Source of the DNA: Hyaloperonospora brassicae
Taxonomy: Eukaryota > Oomycota > Peronosporomycetes > Peronosporales > Peronosporaceae
Reading direction: 5' to 3'
Assembly: GCA_947650285.1 (NCBI GenBank)
Contig: CANTFL010000138.1
Coordinates: 248,001 to 312,000 of the forward strand
Length of the DNA stretch: 64,000 bases
Of this stretch, positions 14,071-25,043 are shown piece after piece. Each line of letters starts with the position of its first letter. Positions within the stretch are counted from its first letter, which is position 1. Made by a program: the position numbers and the translations under genes. The notes under the pieces are model-generated. The model was given only the letters and a program-made list of their open reading frames with translations. It did not search any database and was not told where the DNA came from.

Positions 14071-14784
14071 ATGGACATCCGACGTCTGCTGCACAACCCG
14101 GAGGACGGCGGCTGGTACATCATCGGCGTGACCAAGAGCGAGGCCGAGATGAACGACTTTCGCCGCTCGCTCCGGCGCAACGCCATCATCAACACGCACC
14201 TCGTGAACTGCACCATGAACCACGACGATCTCGGCGTAGACGCTGCGAGCACCGAGCACAAGATGAAGGTCCAGTGGACGAAATGCACCTCGGCCTTGTG
14301 TCATCCCAAGGGCAATGGCAATCCAAGCGAGAGCTCGCTGGATGAGCAGGGCAAGCCCCGCGCGTGCCCCGTGCAAGTGCGCATGTCGACATGCCAGCTT
14401 ACATTCTCAGGTATTGTCTGTCAGGCGTACCAGCACTTGAGTGAAGAACACGACTCCGCGGAGCCTCTGCAGACGTCAGTGACCGAGGAGATGAAGAGGC
14501 ACATTGTGCGCATGTTGCGAGAGAACCCTGAGGTGAAGCCCATGGTAATCTATCGCGACCTCTCAGCACTGCACGAGCAGGGCGTGTTCGGCGAGGACCT
14601 CATGCCCACCAAGATCCAGCTGCGCAATGCACTGACGTATTTAAGAAGCCGCAAGCTCAAGCTGTCCAGCGGCAGCGGCAGTGGGTGTTCAGCCGATGGC
14701 ACGCCGCGAACGCGAAGAAGCGGCTCTTTCTCCGATGGAGGCGAGTCGCCTCCATTTGAGGAACACCGTCTTCCAGAGCTCTAG
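14071..14784 (+). CDS. Hypothetical protein, possible zinc-binding / transposase-type DNA-binding fragment
   Basis: An open frame of 237 codons runs from the first in-frame ATG (14,071) to TAG. The frame is also open upstream to about 13,774 without an ATG, so an upstream exon is possible. Visible elements: a WYIIGVTKSEAEMNDFRR segment, a cysteine/histidine-bearing middle (TKCTSALCHPKG, then CPVQVRMSTCQL, then YQHLSEEHD), a helical segment (TEEMKRHIVRMLREN followed by KPMVIYRDL), and a Ser/Gly-rich basic tail. The Cys-Cys-...-His arrangement with a following VIYRDL helix recalls the DNA-binding N-terminus of FAR1/Mutator-type proteins. That is only a resemblance. The 5' end is uncertain and no expression signal is visible. 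The unusually clean frame amid decayed DNA argues for a real or recently active coding sequence. Confidence 0.5.
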   Translation: MDIRRLLHNPEDGGWYIIGVTKSEAEMNDFRRSLRRNAIINTHLVNCTMNHDDLGVDAASTEHKMKVQWTKCTSALCHPKGNGNPSESSLDEQGKPRACPVQVRMSTCQLTFSGIVCQAYQHLSEEHDSAEPLQTSVTEEMKRHIVRMLRENPEVKPMVIYRDLSALHEQGVFGEDLMPTKIQLRNALTYLRSRKLKLSSGSGSGCSADGTPRTRRSGSFSDGGESPPFEEHRLPEL

Positions 14785-17700
14785 CGCCGCGGCGTTCTGT
14801 TGACGCGAGAGCTTTCGACGACTCTACAGACGTTGGTCCGTGGAGGGCTCCTGTACACAAAGACTCGCCTTTGATCAGCGTGGGGCGAGCGCTCGCTGCA
14901 CTCTTGCAATGTCAAGCATAGCGATGATCCCAGAGCAGAGGGTCTGGGCAAGACATCGACCATCGACCACGTCTGCCAGTCTAGACATCGACCCACGCTA
15001 TCACGTCTGCTAGTCGAAGCGTAGTCGGTCGGCGTAGCGAGGCTTCAGGTTGAGAAGACGGGTCAGACGTAAGCGTAGCGCAGGTACCATATACACACTA
15101 GAAACGATTTCTAACGCCTCAAGGTGTTGACGAAGACTTCGGTGATCGAAGCGCCTGTAATGGAATACGACAGTGGGGCCTCGAGTCCAGTCATCCCCCC
15201 GAAATCCTCTGGAAACTAATACTACAAACTGGCAGATTCATGGACAGTGCTCATCGCCAAGGAAGGTGCGATGTCTTACGCCAATCGATCCTGCTTCTCG
15301 GCCAGTGTGACGGATTATGCGGCAGTGTACGATTCCCCGGTGGTGCACACAGGCTGCATAGAAAGCATCCTCGTCGATGCGCGAGTGCTCAGAATCGGTC
15401 ATTTGCCATAGTGGAATCCCTGTCATGCAGTTGTCAAAGCGTACACAGCCGGGCATGGAAATGTGACAGAACCAGAAGAGAATCAAGAGCAGATGGCTCA
15501 AGACATGATCCAAATCATGGACCAGAAAACATCCAGGTGCAAGCATATGGTGGTGCTGCGACCGTACAAACCATTCGCGTTCGCGGACACTCGAAGCGCA
15601 TTTTTACACCGCGTGTGTTCCCGACAACTTGTAATGAGGAGCAGAGCATTGTTCCTGCTCGAGACAATCGATGCTGGTTCGAGGTGATCCGTGAGCCGAA
15701 GGATTGCTTGCACCAGTTGGGGTAGACGATCGAGACCCGGTTCCTCTTCAACTGCTAATCCGGCGGGACACATACAGGGGCCAAAAGGACCGGTTTGTGC
15801 GTGTCGTGCCACTCACAGGCGATCTGATGGTCCTGCGAGCAAGCGTGACGGACACCCCGTATGAGGCGCGTTTACTAACGTCTAGATCTATCCTGCTAGA
15901 GCTCTTTCAGCTGACGATCAGAACAAGATCGGTGTCTGCGATGTCTTCATTCGCTCTTTTGAGAGGAAAAAGCTGCAGACCACATCCGCACGGCCTGCCT
16001 GGTGACGCTAAAGCACGCTTGTCGCTTTGGTAGTAGATGCAAAGCCTGCGCTGCGTGCATCAGTCAGCGGTCGCGTTACAAATTGGAGCTGTACGTACGT
16101 AACGCGCGAGCCATACCGGGTCGTGTAGCTGATGTACGCTTACTGGAGAAACAACGACGGCCCTATTGCAGCGTGTAGAACCGGATGTCAGCATTGTTCC
16201 TCATGCAAGGCGTGACACGGTGCAGTACGTTTTACGGAAGATTCTATGGCGTATCGTGATGCATCACATGCAACGCACATCAGATGCATTACCCATCAAC
16301 GCGATGAGGAGTGCCGAGTCCAGATCAAATGGCCATACTTCGACCAGATCGTGTGGACTATAAGCTCCACATCACGTGTGTTCTCGTAGGAACTGCCACC
16401 TGTGTAGCAAACTCGGAGCTTGCCGTATTTTACTCGTGCCCTGCGCCTCAGAACGGTGCGCTCTCGTCCGTTTCTGGTGCAAGCTGATCCGTGTCGCAGC
16501 TTCTGACTCAATGGCGACCAGATTGATCCAGCGTCCGATGTGGTAAGAGCGCTGGTGACATGACGAAATTCTTGCGTTCTGTACGAGAAGAGTTGAGGCT
16601 AGCAGCATGTGCACAGTGCCGCAGTCACCAAAAACTGGAGGAATCGATATGATCAGATCTTTCATACTTGTTGTGGGTATTGTGATTTGTTCACAATATT
16701 TGTTGCAGGCAGCTCACATTTGCATTCAGCAGCTACTGTCTCGGTGCGTGTCGTCACCAAACCTCATCATACGCAGGTGTGGTAAGAAAGACGCCTGCAT
16801 TGGCTTTTGAGCAGGCGTGATGGTGGGTTGGAGGTGTGTCATTCTTGTGTTAGTTCGGCAGAAATTTGACTTTCTGTGGAAGCGTTGCTTATCATTTCGG
16901 TCTTGTTGCGTCAAATATGTAAGGCAACAAGCGAACCGGTCAAGAGATCGTTGTATAAGTTTCGACACGTCTATATGCATTTCCAGCATTGATCAGGTTG
17001 CGAGAGCGCACGCTTCATGGACGTGTCAATCCGGACAGTAAGGTCACTATACGTCTTGAACCGAAAGGCAATCAGTGTAGCGCGACAAGTTCGAAGCGCC
17101 AAGTGGGACATGGGCGATATTGAGTGCGCAGTGTAGCTCGATAGACCGGAGAGAAAAGATGGTTCGTGTAAGTATGTTGACCTTTTATCGCTCACGGTCG
17201 ATGGGTCCACCCACTCTTCTTCGGTGTCGCTTCTTCTTTCTTCTTCAGCTCAACTCGTCGCAATAGGACATGTCATGTGCTGCGATGCACCGAACGACCT
17301 TCATTATGCAGCACACACAAGATGTAGCCGGCATGACATTCTCGTGTGTGGCAGATAGTTTCTAAGATAAGTTGACGCCCAACGTGTCTTGTCACCAGTC
17401 GTTTCCGACCGACGTCCATCGTAAACGACGTGGTATTCTTGTAAACTCACATCGCCGATTTTCGAAGAGCCCCGCGCTTGCTTTTCTGACGCCAAACGCA
17501 TAAGTGGATCCTGCTCTTAGGGCAGATTCTGGGATAGTTGAGAAAATGCAGTGCGTTATTGTTCAATATTGTCGATGTACCAGCGATATCTCGCTCGTCT
17601 TCTAACAAACGCTGTTTCGTCGCACAGGCACGTCTTATAACACGCCGCATGTGACATGCACAAACTAGGTGTTCGACACTCTAGAATCGGCAAGTCTATG

Positions 17701-18650
17701 CGGTGCTATTCGCTCATCTTTACAATGTGCGTAGCTCGAACGAGGTGGCGTAAAGGAATGAACGATGTCGAGATTTGCATCAGCAAGAACGCGGTCTGCT
17801 GCAATTGGGATGTCAGCATGTGTGTGCTCGCTTGACGACGTAGAAGAACATCACACCATTCATGCGATGACTCAATCAATCCTTTGCCGCACGTGTGATC
17901 GAGACAAAGGTGTCGATCACTCTCGACTTAGACATACATGCTAGAAAATTGATGCAACATTGCTCGACACGTGGTGACAACTACAACGTTCCACTAGAAG
18001 CACGTACTGGAGTAAGGTGCAATGCTATCATGTAGTTGGTCCGACGACTCGCAAGTGTCGTGCAGTAAGGAGCCTGCGCATCTCCTGGCAATTTCCTGAC
18101 GTCCAAGGCGTCACGCATGCACTCTACTAGCTCCTGCCTAGTTTGAGCCCAATTCTCAGCTCTGTTCGGACAAGCCGAAAGCGAATACATGGTTCCCTAG
18201 TTGCTGGCATTCCATTGCAGGTTCCCAAGCCAATCTCCATGTCGAGGTCAGAAGTGCAAGATACGTCAGTAGTGCCTGAATGCTGTTCTTGGCACCCGTG
18301 GCGTATGAAAGGCATCTGAGCTGTTATTTGATTGCGATGGCGCAAGGTTGCATCTAGTGTACAATCTGTAGTTTTCGAGCGATACCGCGACATCGTTCAC
18401 AAACATCACACAAGTGCGATGATGTCGATTATTTTTTTCATTTGGTACAAGTTGAATGATGTGTCTGCAATGGCGTTGTAGCACACATGCAGCCCACGTG
18501 AAATGTAATCAGCGTCTTGCTCGGCTCAGTGAACAGATCCTCTGTATACCAAGTATATACTCGCGGTAGTCTTGGCCGCATACTAAAGACCAGCGCACCT
18601 GCAGCTTGCAGGTGTATGTCATCTGCACCCACATTTATAAACGACGAGCC
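14785..18650. other. Region without a recognisable gene, left flank of the gypsy insertion
   Basis: Only short frames are found. None of those I read (for example plus 15,240-15,725 or minus 18,127-18,632) shows a domain I can name. No LTR pair or TIR is visible. The sequence ends at the target-site duplication of the Ty3/gypsy element. Presumably old repeat debris. Confidence 0.35.
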
Positions 18651-18655
18651 TTACC
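18651..18655. repeat. Target-site duplication, left copy (TTACC)
   Basis: TTACC sits immediately left of the left LTR and is repeated exactly right of the right LTR at 26,663-26,667. The 5-bp size is normal for Ty3/gypsy integration and proves that the two LTRs bound one insertion. Confidence 0.92.
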
Positions 18656-19047
18656 TGTAACGGGGCACACCCTTGCGTGAACTTAACGCAAGGGTTTGGG
18701 TGCCCCGACAGACGTACACGAGGCAAACGAGGAAGCGTAGATAAGGGAAAAGTAAAACTGTTGTATTAATATAATTAAGTCTTTTTGTTACTGTCTATCT
18801 GTTTAACCTGACTTAATTTTGTTAATATAACTGAGTGTATGGTGACGTCTCGTCACCACTCATTGCGCGCGTCCTGCGGCGATTGGTGGGTTGATATCAT
18901 CACGATATCAACCAATGAGCAGACACTTTGGTCGCCTCACCAATATCACCACTATCGGTGATATTGTTCAAAGAATATTCAACTTAATATTCTTTATTGT
19001 CACTTTCTTAAAAGTGACACTTCCATGTAACGGGCTGCCCCGTTACA
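18656..19047 (-). repeat. Left (3') LTR of gypsy copy 1
   Basis: 392 bp, running from TGTAACGGGGCA to TGCCCCGTTACA, a perfect 12-bp terminal inverted repeat. It contains a chain of hairpins: 18669-18678/18686-18695, 18841-18847/18851-18857, 18890-18898/18904-18912, 18941-18950/18957-18966, 18971-18979/18986-18994, 18999-19006/19011-19018 and 19026-19034/19039-19047. Confidence 0.95.
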
Positions 19048-19060
19048 TCACCCCCTTAAC
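19048..19060 (-). other. Polypurine tract of gypsy copy 1
   Basis: Read on the minus strand this is GTTAAGGGGGTGA directly before the 3' LTR. It is the expected plus-strand primer for reverse transcription. The corresponding site of copy 2 (62,531-62,545) keeps the G-run, with two extra G. Confidence 0.75.
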
Positions 19061-19177
19061 TGATAGTCACTGTGTGACTATCGAAAATATGGTGGCCACC
19101 CGTTGGGCACCATTGGGACAGGGAGCACGTGTTGGGTCAGTTCCGTTCATAACTCAACCTGACCTCGCATAGTTAAC

Positions 19178-20781
19178 ATGTCTATGCGGGGTGACTCAAG
19201 GCACACAGAGTCTGTGCCTGTGCCAGCTTCTGCGGCAGAAGATTCGTCGTCTGATGCTCGTTCTTCGCCTGCAGCAAGAGGTGCTGCAGGTGCACGCGGT
19301 AGAGCACCGCGTGCGCATGATGACCCCGACATTGAGGTCATCTACTCTGGCGAGTCAGACGTGTCTGACTCGGGCAATGCTGCAGAGGCGTCTCGCTCAC
19401 CAGCGACGCCTCAGCGTTCGCCAAGGCCACTACCGAACGAACGGACTCGTGAGTTGCAACACAGTCTGTTCGGCAGTGATGACGAATCTGATGATGAGTA
19501 TGTTTGCTCATCACCGCGATCAGCTCGTGCTCCTTCGCACGAGCGACTTGACGATGGTGCAAGCCATCGTCATGCTGACAACCGTGGTACCGACAAGGGT
19601 ACCACTGTGAAGCGTGATGAGCTGAAGCCGTGGCGTTTGCCTGAACGGCTCATCAATGGCTTGTCTCACGAGACAAGCCAACACCATCGAATACCCTTAT
19701 TTGATGCGACTGAGCTTCACGGCTTGGATCCCAGCGCGAGCAACTTTCGCGCTGAGGAAGACTTTTATCTCGATGTCTTCTTAGACGTCGATGGTACAAC
19801 AGCAACCAAAAGCGTGACAAGGCCTCGCTTTTGGATGCGTGGAACGCGTTCGTCCAAAACGTAAAGAATTTTGGACGAGAAGGGTGGCTTAAGAAAGTTG
19901 AGGCAGTACGCCTCAGGTTCGAAAAGCGAACGCCAACCGGTGCCAGGTACCGGTTGCATCGTTTATCAAGTGAGGCCGGCATTCCATGCCTCACTTGGGG
20001 AGATCCTTGTGCGAGTTGTGCTGACAACTCGCAACGTGCACAGAAGGATGTGTATTCCCTCTATTCGCCCTGGGGAAGGGCACACATATCGGCTAAGATG
20101 CGTGACGCGATTGCAAACTTGCAATCCATCTACAAGCGCCTAGGGCGCGTGTTTACCGATGGTCCCTCGGACCAATTGGATGAGTCTCGTCATACTGGCG
20201 GACGAGACCTTCAACATCCATCAACAGCTGAGAGCGGGGCTCCCAGCTGTTCCAAGAGGGTGGATACCCCCGCCACTGGACGAGGTAGCTCGTCCTTGAT
20301 CCTGAATCGTCACGGTGGTTCAAGATACGCTCCACTAGGAAGCGTTGACCACCGTGAGAATCCTCCAAAGGATGTGGTGGAGGAGGAAAGACCTCCTCCA
20401 GAACCCCAGGCCCACCATCTCGACCCTTACGAGATGGATCGCGCAATCGATGAATTGCGCGATGCCTTGAAGCACGAGCGCGACCGGCGCTACGCTTTGA
20501 CTGATACCGTGCGGAAGAACCGCAAGGATCTCGAGGCTGATCGGGCGAGAGACCGCGCCGATTACGCCACAGCGCAGCTTCAGGTCGAGCGGGATGTCCG
20601 CTCCCTTTCCGGCGAGCTGGCGACAGCTCGCGGGGAGATATCTCGGTTGAGTTCCGAGGTATCCTATCTGCGCGACCATACGGATCGTCTGAAGCGCGAA
20701 CGCAAGAACTTGATGGATGCTCTTGAACGTGGGGGCTATCTTCATCGGAAGAAGAAGGCTCCTACCGGCAGTACGGTCTGA
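19178..20781 (+). pseudogene. Antisense ORF of the gypsy element (about 534 codons, one frameshift)
   Basis: It starts at ATG 19,178 and is read opposite to gag-pol. The first part (19,178-19,864) has a Ser/Ala- and Asp/Glu-rich low-complexity start and then a conserved-looking block (KPWRLPERLINGL, FDATELHGL). One base is missing near 19,779-19,782 relative to copy 2 (CTTCTTAG against CTTCCTTAG), and the frame continues at 19,831-20,781. The second part has a basic helical block (GREGWLKKVEAVRLRFEKRTP), a Cys-rich patch (PCLTWGDPCASCADN) and a C-terminal coiled coil of about 110 residues with heptad-like Arg/Glu/Leu spacing. Function unknown. The Cys patch and coiled coil suggest a structural or nucleic-acid-binding protein. 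No similarity to Gag, Env or integrase is evident. The promoter might be the adjacent LTR acting inward, which is inference. The last 629 bp are also pol on the other strand. Confidence 0.75.
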
Positions 20782-23700
20782 GTCGCCCCACGTAAAACGT
20801 AGGATGCGCACGCATCCCACGTGGCAATATGATCGTGTATGCATTGCCCTTGCGATGCAACACTCGAAATGGCCCAATGTATTTCAGCAGTAGTTTACTA
20901 CTGCCGACACTAGTGACTGCATGTCCAGGTAAGTTTACCGTAGACAGTAGTACTAGGTCGCTAACTTTAAATGAAAGAACATTTGCTCTTCCATTCTTGT
21001 CTGCGTTCCGTTTCTGGCGGTCCACGGCATTTGCGATGGCGTCCTGAACGAAACGGACTACCGCCTCTCGAGTCAGCAGGAAGTTCTCTGCTGACTCGTT
21101 GTTTTGTCTTTCAGTGCGATTCGTGCGCACTGCTAAGAGATTGCTCTCTTCTTCTGCGAGGTTGTCTTCTTCCTCACTGGCATAATCGTTGACGATGCTG
21201 AATATACCAGCATCGTCATCATCATCCGAGTCAGTAATAGCGTTGTCGCTATTATTGCGGTGGTGTGCTTCATCGATGTCGACTTGATCGACATCGGCAT
21301 CATACGTGACGACGTTAGCGTCGACACGTGATGAGCAAGAGCCAATACGGTTTTTGCTCGAGATAGTCCCTCCTCCCCTTATCCAAGAGTCACACTCTAG
21401 AAGGGCGGGCAAACGTGGATGGCGTAATGAATTCACGTAAAACGGTGTGTGCTGTGTTGAAGCATGCACCGAATTATTGATGGCGAGTTCCACCATTGGA
21501 AGGAATTCGCTCCAACTCGAAAACGAATGGACATATCCTCGATGGATCTCTTCGAGGATACGGTTCGCACGTTCCGTCTGACCATCTGTTTCCGGATGGC
21601 CAGAAGTAGACATCTTCAATCGTGTTCCGAGAGAACGGAACACGGTTTGCCAAAATGCCGCCGTGAACCGAGGGTCACGGTCGGATACGAGTTCACGGGG
21701 CAACCCGTGGAGTCGGAAGATCATGTCAAGAAAGACACGAGCACAGCCGGGTGCCGTGATGGACTCGGGCACTGCAGCAAGATGCACCATCTTGCTGAAC
21801 CGATTAACCAACACAAGAATACCTTATTATTGTGAGCGTCTTCGGGAAAACCGAAGACGAAGTCCATTGAAACGGACTGCCAGCACTCTGCCGGGACCGG
21901 TAGAGGCTGTAATGGTGCTCGGGATGAAGGACTAGGCTTCGCCCATTAACAAACCTCGCAAGCACGTATGTACTTGCGTACAAACTGATACTGGCGTGGC
22001 CAGTAAAAGTCACGACTGACCGTGAGGTAAGTCTTTTCTCTCCCACGATGACCATCTGTTGGGGCATCGTGACACTTGTACATGATGCGCAAACGCAAAT
22101 CATGATGAGCGGGTACGACGACACGAGGCGTGTCGTCGGCAACAGCTGTATAGTACAGCAATCCGTTGCGTGTACTATACCGATCCGATGAGGATCGGTA
22201 CAAAGCCGGTAAATCCCTCATGGATTTACTAGATGAATTCACCAGATGATCCATAAATCGCAGAAGATCCTTATGTTCCGCGTATGCCTTTCGTACGTCG
22301 TCAAGTAAACTTGACGACGGGACACTGACTGACAGTGTCGCAACAGTGGGCTTATCCTCACTGTTGAATTGTGCGTCCGGCTCGAAATCGGGCCGGCGCG
22401 AAAGAGCATCCGCGACGACATTGAGTCGTCCCGGTTTATACTCCACGGAGAAGTTGTACTCCGCGAAGAAAGACAGCCACCTCGCCATTCTTTGCGAGAG
22501 GTGTGGGCTGTTTACGGCCGTGCGTAATGACGCATGGTCCGTATAGACAACAAACGGTCTATCTCTCAAGAGATAGACGCGAAAATTATCCAGTGCGTAC
22601 TTCATGGCAAGGAGTTCCTTGTCATGCACTGGGTAATTACTATCAGCTGCTTGCAGCTGACGCGACTGATAACAGATGACGCGCTCCGCGCCATCTGCGT
22701 CGAACTGCATAAACGCACAGCCGATCGCAAAATCGCTGGCGTCACAGACCACATAAAAAGGTCTGTCCTGATCTGCAATCGCCAAGATCGACGACTGCAT
22801 CAAGCTCCGCTTAATACCTTCAAAGGAACGCTGGCACTCAGCGTTCCATGACCACTTGACATTTTTCTTGTGTAAACAAGAAAGATGTACCGTCATCTCG
22901 GCGTAGTTGCGAGAGTACTTATGCAAGTACGCCGCTAGTCCAAGGAACTTCCTTAGTCCCTTGACATCGACTGGCACTGGCCAGTCGGTGATCGCCTTGA
23001 TCTTTTTCGGGATCAGGGCGTACGCCGTGTTTACCCACGATGCACCCAAGAAGTGGTATATCGCTGGCCGCGAATATACACTTCTTGAGGTTGGCGTACA
23101 ACGTATGCTTGCGCATGAGTTGAAGGACTTGACGAACGTGAGTTCTGGGAACTTCAACGTCCGTCTTTCCGTCCATAGCCCGGCTATGGACGAACACATC
23201 GTCGAAGTAACTCGGTGCGAAGTCTCGCACCGGTCTCAACAGATTTGTTACACATCTGTTGAATGTTGCAGGGGCATTACTCAGCCCCTGTGGCATCACT
23301 AGCCACTTCCACAGCATACCGCTTGGGGTGCTCACTGCCGTGTACGGCATGTCCCGTTCACGCATGAGGATCTGATAGAATCCATCCATCAGATCCATGG
23401 ATGAAAAGATGGTACTCTTTGACATACCATCTATGATTACGTCCTTCCTCGGTATCGGCGTCTGATCCGGTACTGCTGCAGCATTCAACTTGTTGAATGC
23501 GTGCACTATCCGCCATCCTCCTGTGGCCTTTCGTACACAGAAGGTCGAAGAGCTGTGAGGGAATGTTGATTCCTCACATGGCCCGCTGCTAAGCTATCGG
23601 CAATGAACTTGTCGATCGCTATCACTTGTTCACGAGGCAGTGGCCACTGCTTCATGACACAATACTTCGAGCCCGGTTTGAGCTCGATCTCGTGTCGAGT

Positions 23701-24993
23701 GCCTTTGTCCTTAGGCAACGTAAGGTACGGATTCAGGGAACACATCCCTGAATTCGATCAGATCCTTGTACAAAGGATTTGCCTGAAGTGACTCCCAGGA
23801 TTGAGACGTGTATCGCTCAATCCGAGTCCTCTCATCGAGGACACTTTCGTCCATCGATGAGCTGCTGAGAACCCGTTCGTTCTCAGAAAATACTGTTGCC
23901 GACCGAATATCGGCCACATACTCATCCTCTGTGACGAGTATGCAGATCTGCTTGACTTTGCCACTACGCAGATCACGCAAGAACCGTTTCGGTTCTAGCG
24001 TTGGCAACTGAGTTATCTCCGAAGTCAACTTCGGAGGCACAATCAGATCAAGCGTATAAGCGCCTACGCTTGATACGTCATTAACCAAGACGTTCAACGT
24101 CTCAGTTACTTCCTGGGAACTTGCTTCCACAGGTTGCTGAGGGCCTAATCCCTCAGCAAGCGACTCTTGAGGAATTCCTTCCTCAAGTACGTGGGGACTT
24201 ATTCCCTCGACGTCTTCCGACTGTGGCTGTGCAACCACAGTCAGGAACCGATCCTCTACGGTCGACTCTCCAGTCGACCTAGGATTTTCATGTTGCCCCT
24301 TGGGGCAACAGACTTCTTTCTTCTAAGATGCTGCCCGCTAGGCATGCATCCATGTCCCGGTCCACTCGACTTATTCGAGTGGTGGACCTTCGGCGCAGCC
24401 TGTACTTCTGTACAGCCGCCGGGAGCTTGCTCCACAGTGTAGTGATCAACTACACTGTGATCTTGTGCAGTCGTGCTAACGACCGTACCGCAAGTGAGGC
24501 CATCGCACTCACTCGCAGAACATCCACACGCTTGTGGACGCTCCAAGATGTTCATCAGATGGCCATCTGATGAACAAGCGGCAGGCATCTTCACGGATCG
24601 ATGCTGCCAGCTCACCCTTGGCTCGTATTTTCTGAGCCAAGGTAATCCCAGGATGACATCAAATTCGTCATCCAGATCCAGTACGATGAAGTCATCATCG
24701 TAATGTTCGCCCTCCAACGTGTAGTGGATTCCTACTACACGTTTCTTAACGGTTATCGATGCGCCTGTTGCAAGGCGCACCGTCATCCTCGTGAGGGGAA
24801 TGTCGCGCTCAACGAACTTGAGCCTACGACCCTCTAGTGACTGGCGACGAACAAAGTTTTTCGACGCCCCACAGTCTACTAGGGCACGAAGCGACAAATC
24901 ATTTGTCGCTTCCAACTTCAAGGTGATGAGCAAAACGTCATCACCAGGTGCAGAGACACACAATGATTGTGTATCTGGAGCAACTTTCGTCAA
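20153..24993 (-). pseudogene. pol: gypsy pol: protease, RT, RNase H, integrase, chromodomain (broken)
   Basis: Pieces in order: protease with DCGAS at about 24,876; a Glu/Ser-rich linker; RT with the YFDD active site at 23,198-23,209 and MPQGLSNAPATF; RNase H with CDASDFAIG and KELLA; integrase zinc finger (HDAPTDGHRG...CEVC, about 22,090-21,950); integrase core (MLVNRFSK, GHPETDGQTERANR); an acidic insertion (about 21,110-21,330); a GPF-type module (YIGPFRVL...HPTFYVGRLRPY); and a chromodomain (RFLVERIL...YLVQWRGY...NSWEP, 20,180-20,344), ending at TAA 20,153-20,155. Breaks: frameshifts near 24,240, 23,740-23,500 and 23,200; a stop after the zinc finger and a one-base loss near 21,825; and an in-frame TAG at 20,762-20,764 just before the chromodomain tail. 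Non-functional as it stands. Confidence 0.9.
24551..24574. repeat. 24-bp perfect palindrome in pol
   Basis: The half-site TTCATCAGATGG is followed immediately by its exact reverse complement, with no spacer. It is one of the many inverted repeats that fill this element and the longest uninterrupted one I checked. It lies in the protease-RT linker coding region. Confidence 0.9.
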
Positions 24994-25043
24994 GAGATTT
25001 GCAAATTCTCTTGAGGTTGCTGGATCAGTAGGGCGCTCCGCCC

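Noticed and set aside
18841..19082. Hairpin chain in the LTR as a CRISPR-like array or RNA gene cluster
   Set aside because: The stems differ from each other, there are no repeated units, and the same structures continue through coding regions of the element.
19178..20781. Antisense ORF as an env-like gene
   Set aside because: No signal peptide or membrane segment is visible, and it is read opposite to gag-pol; env genes are on the sense strand.
20335..20877. 180-codon minus-strand frame near the chromodomain
   Set aside because: Out of frame with pol; the chromodomain is in the frame ending at 20,153.
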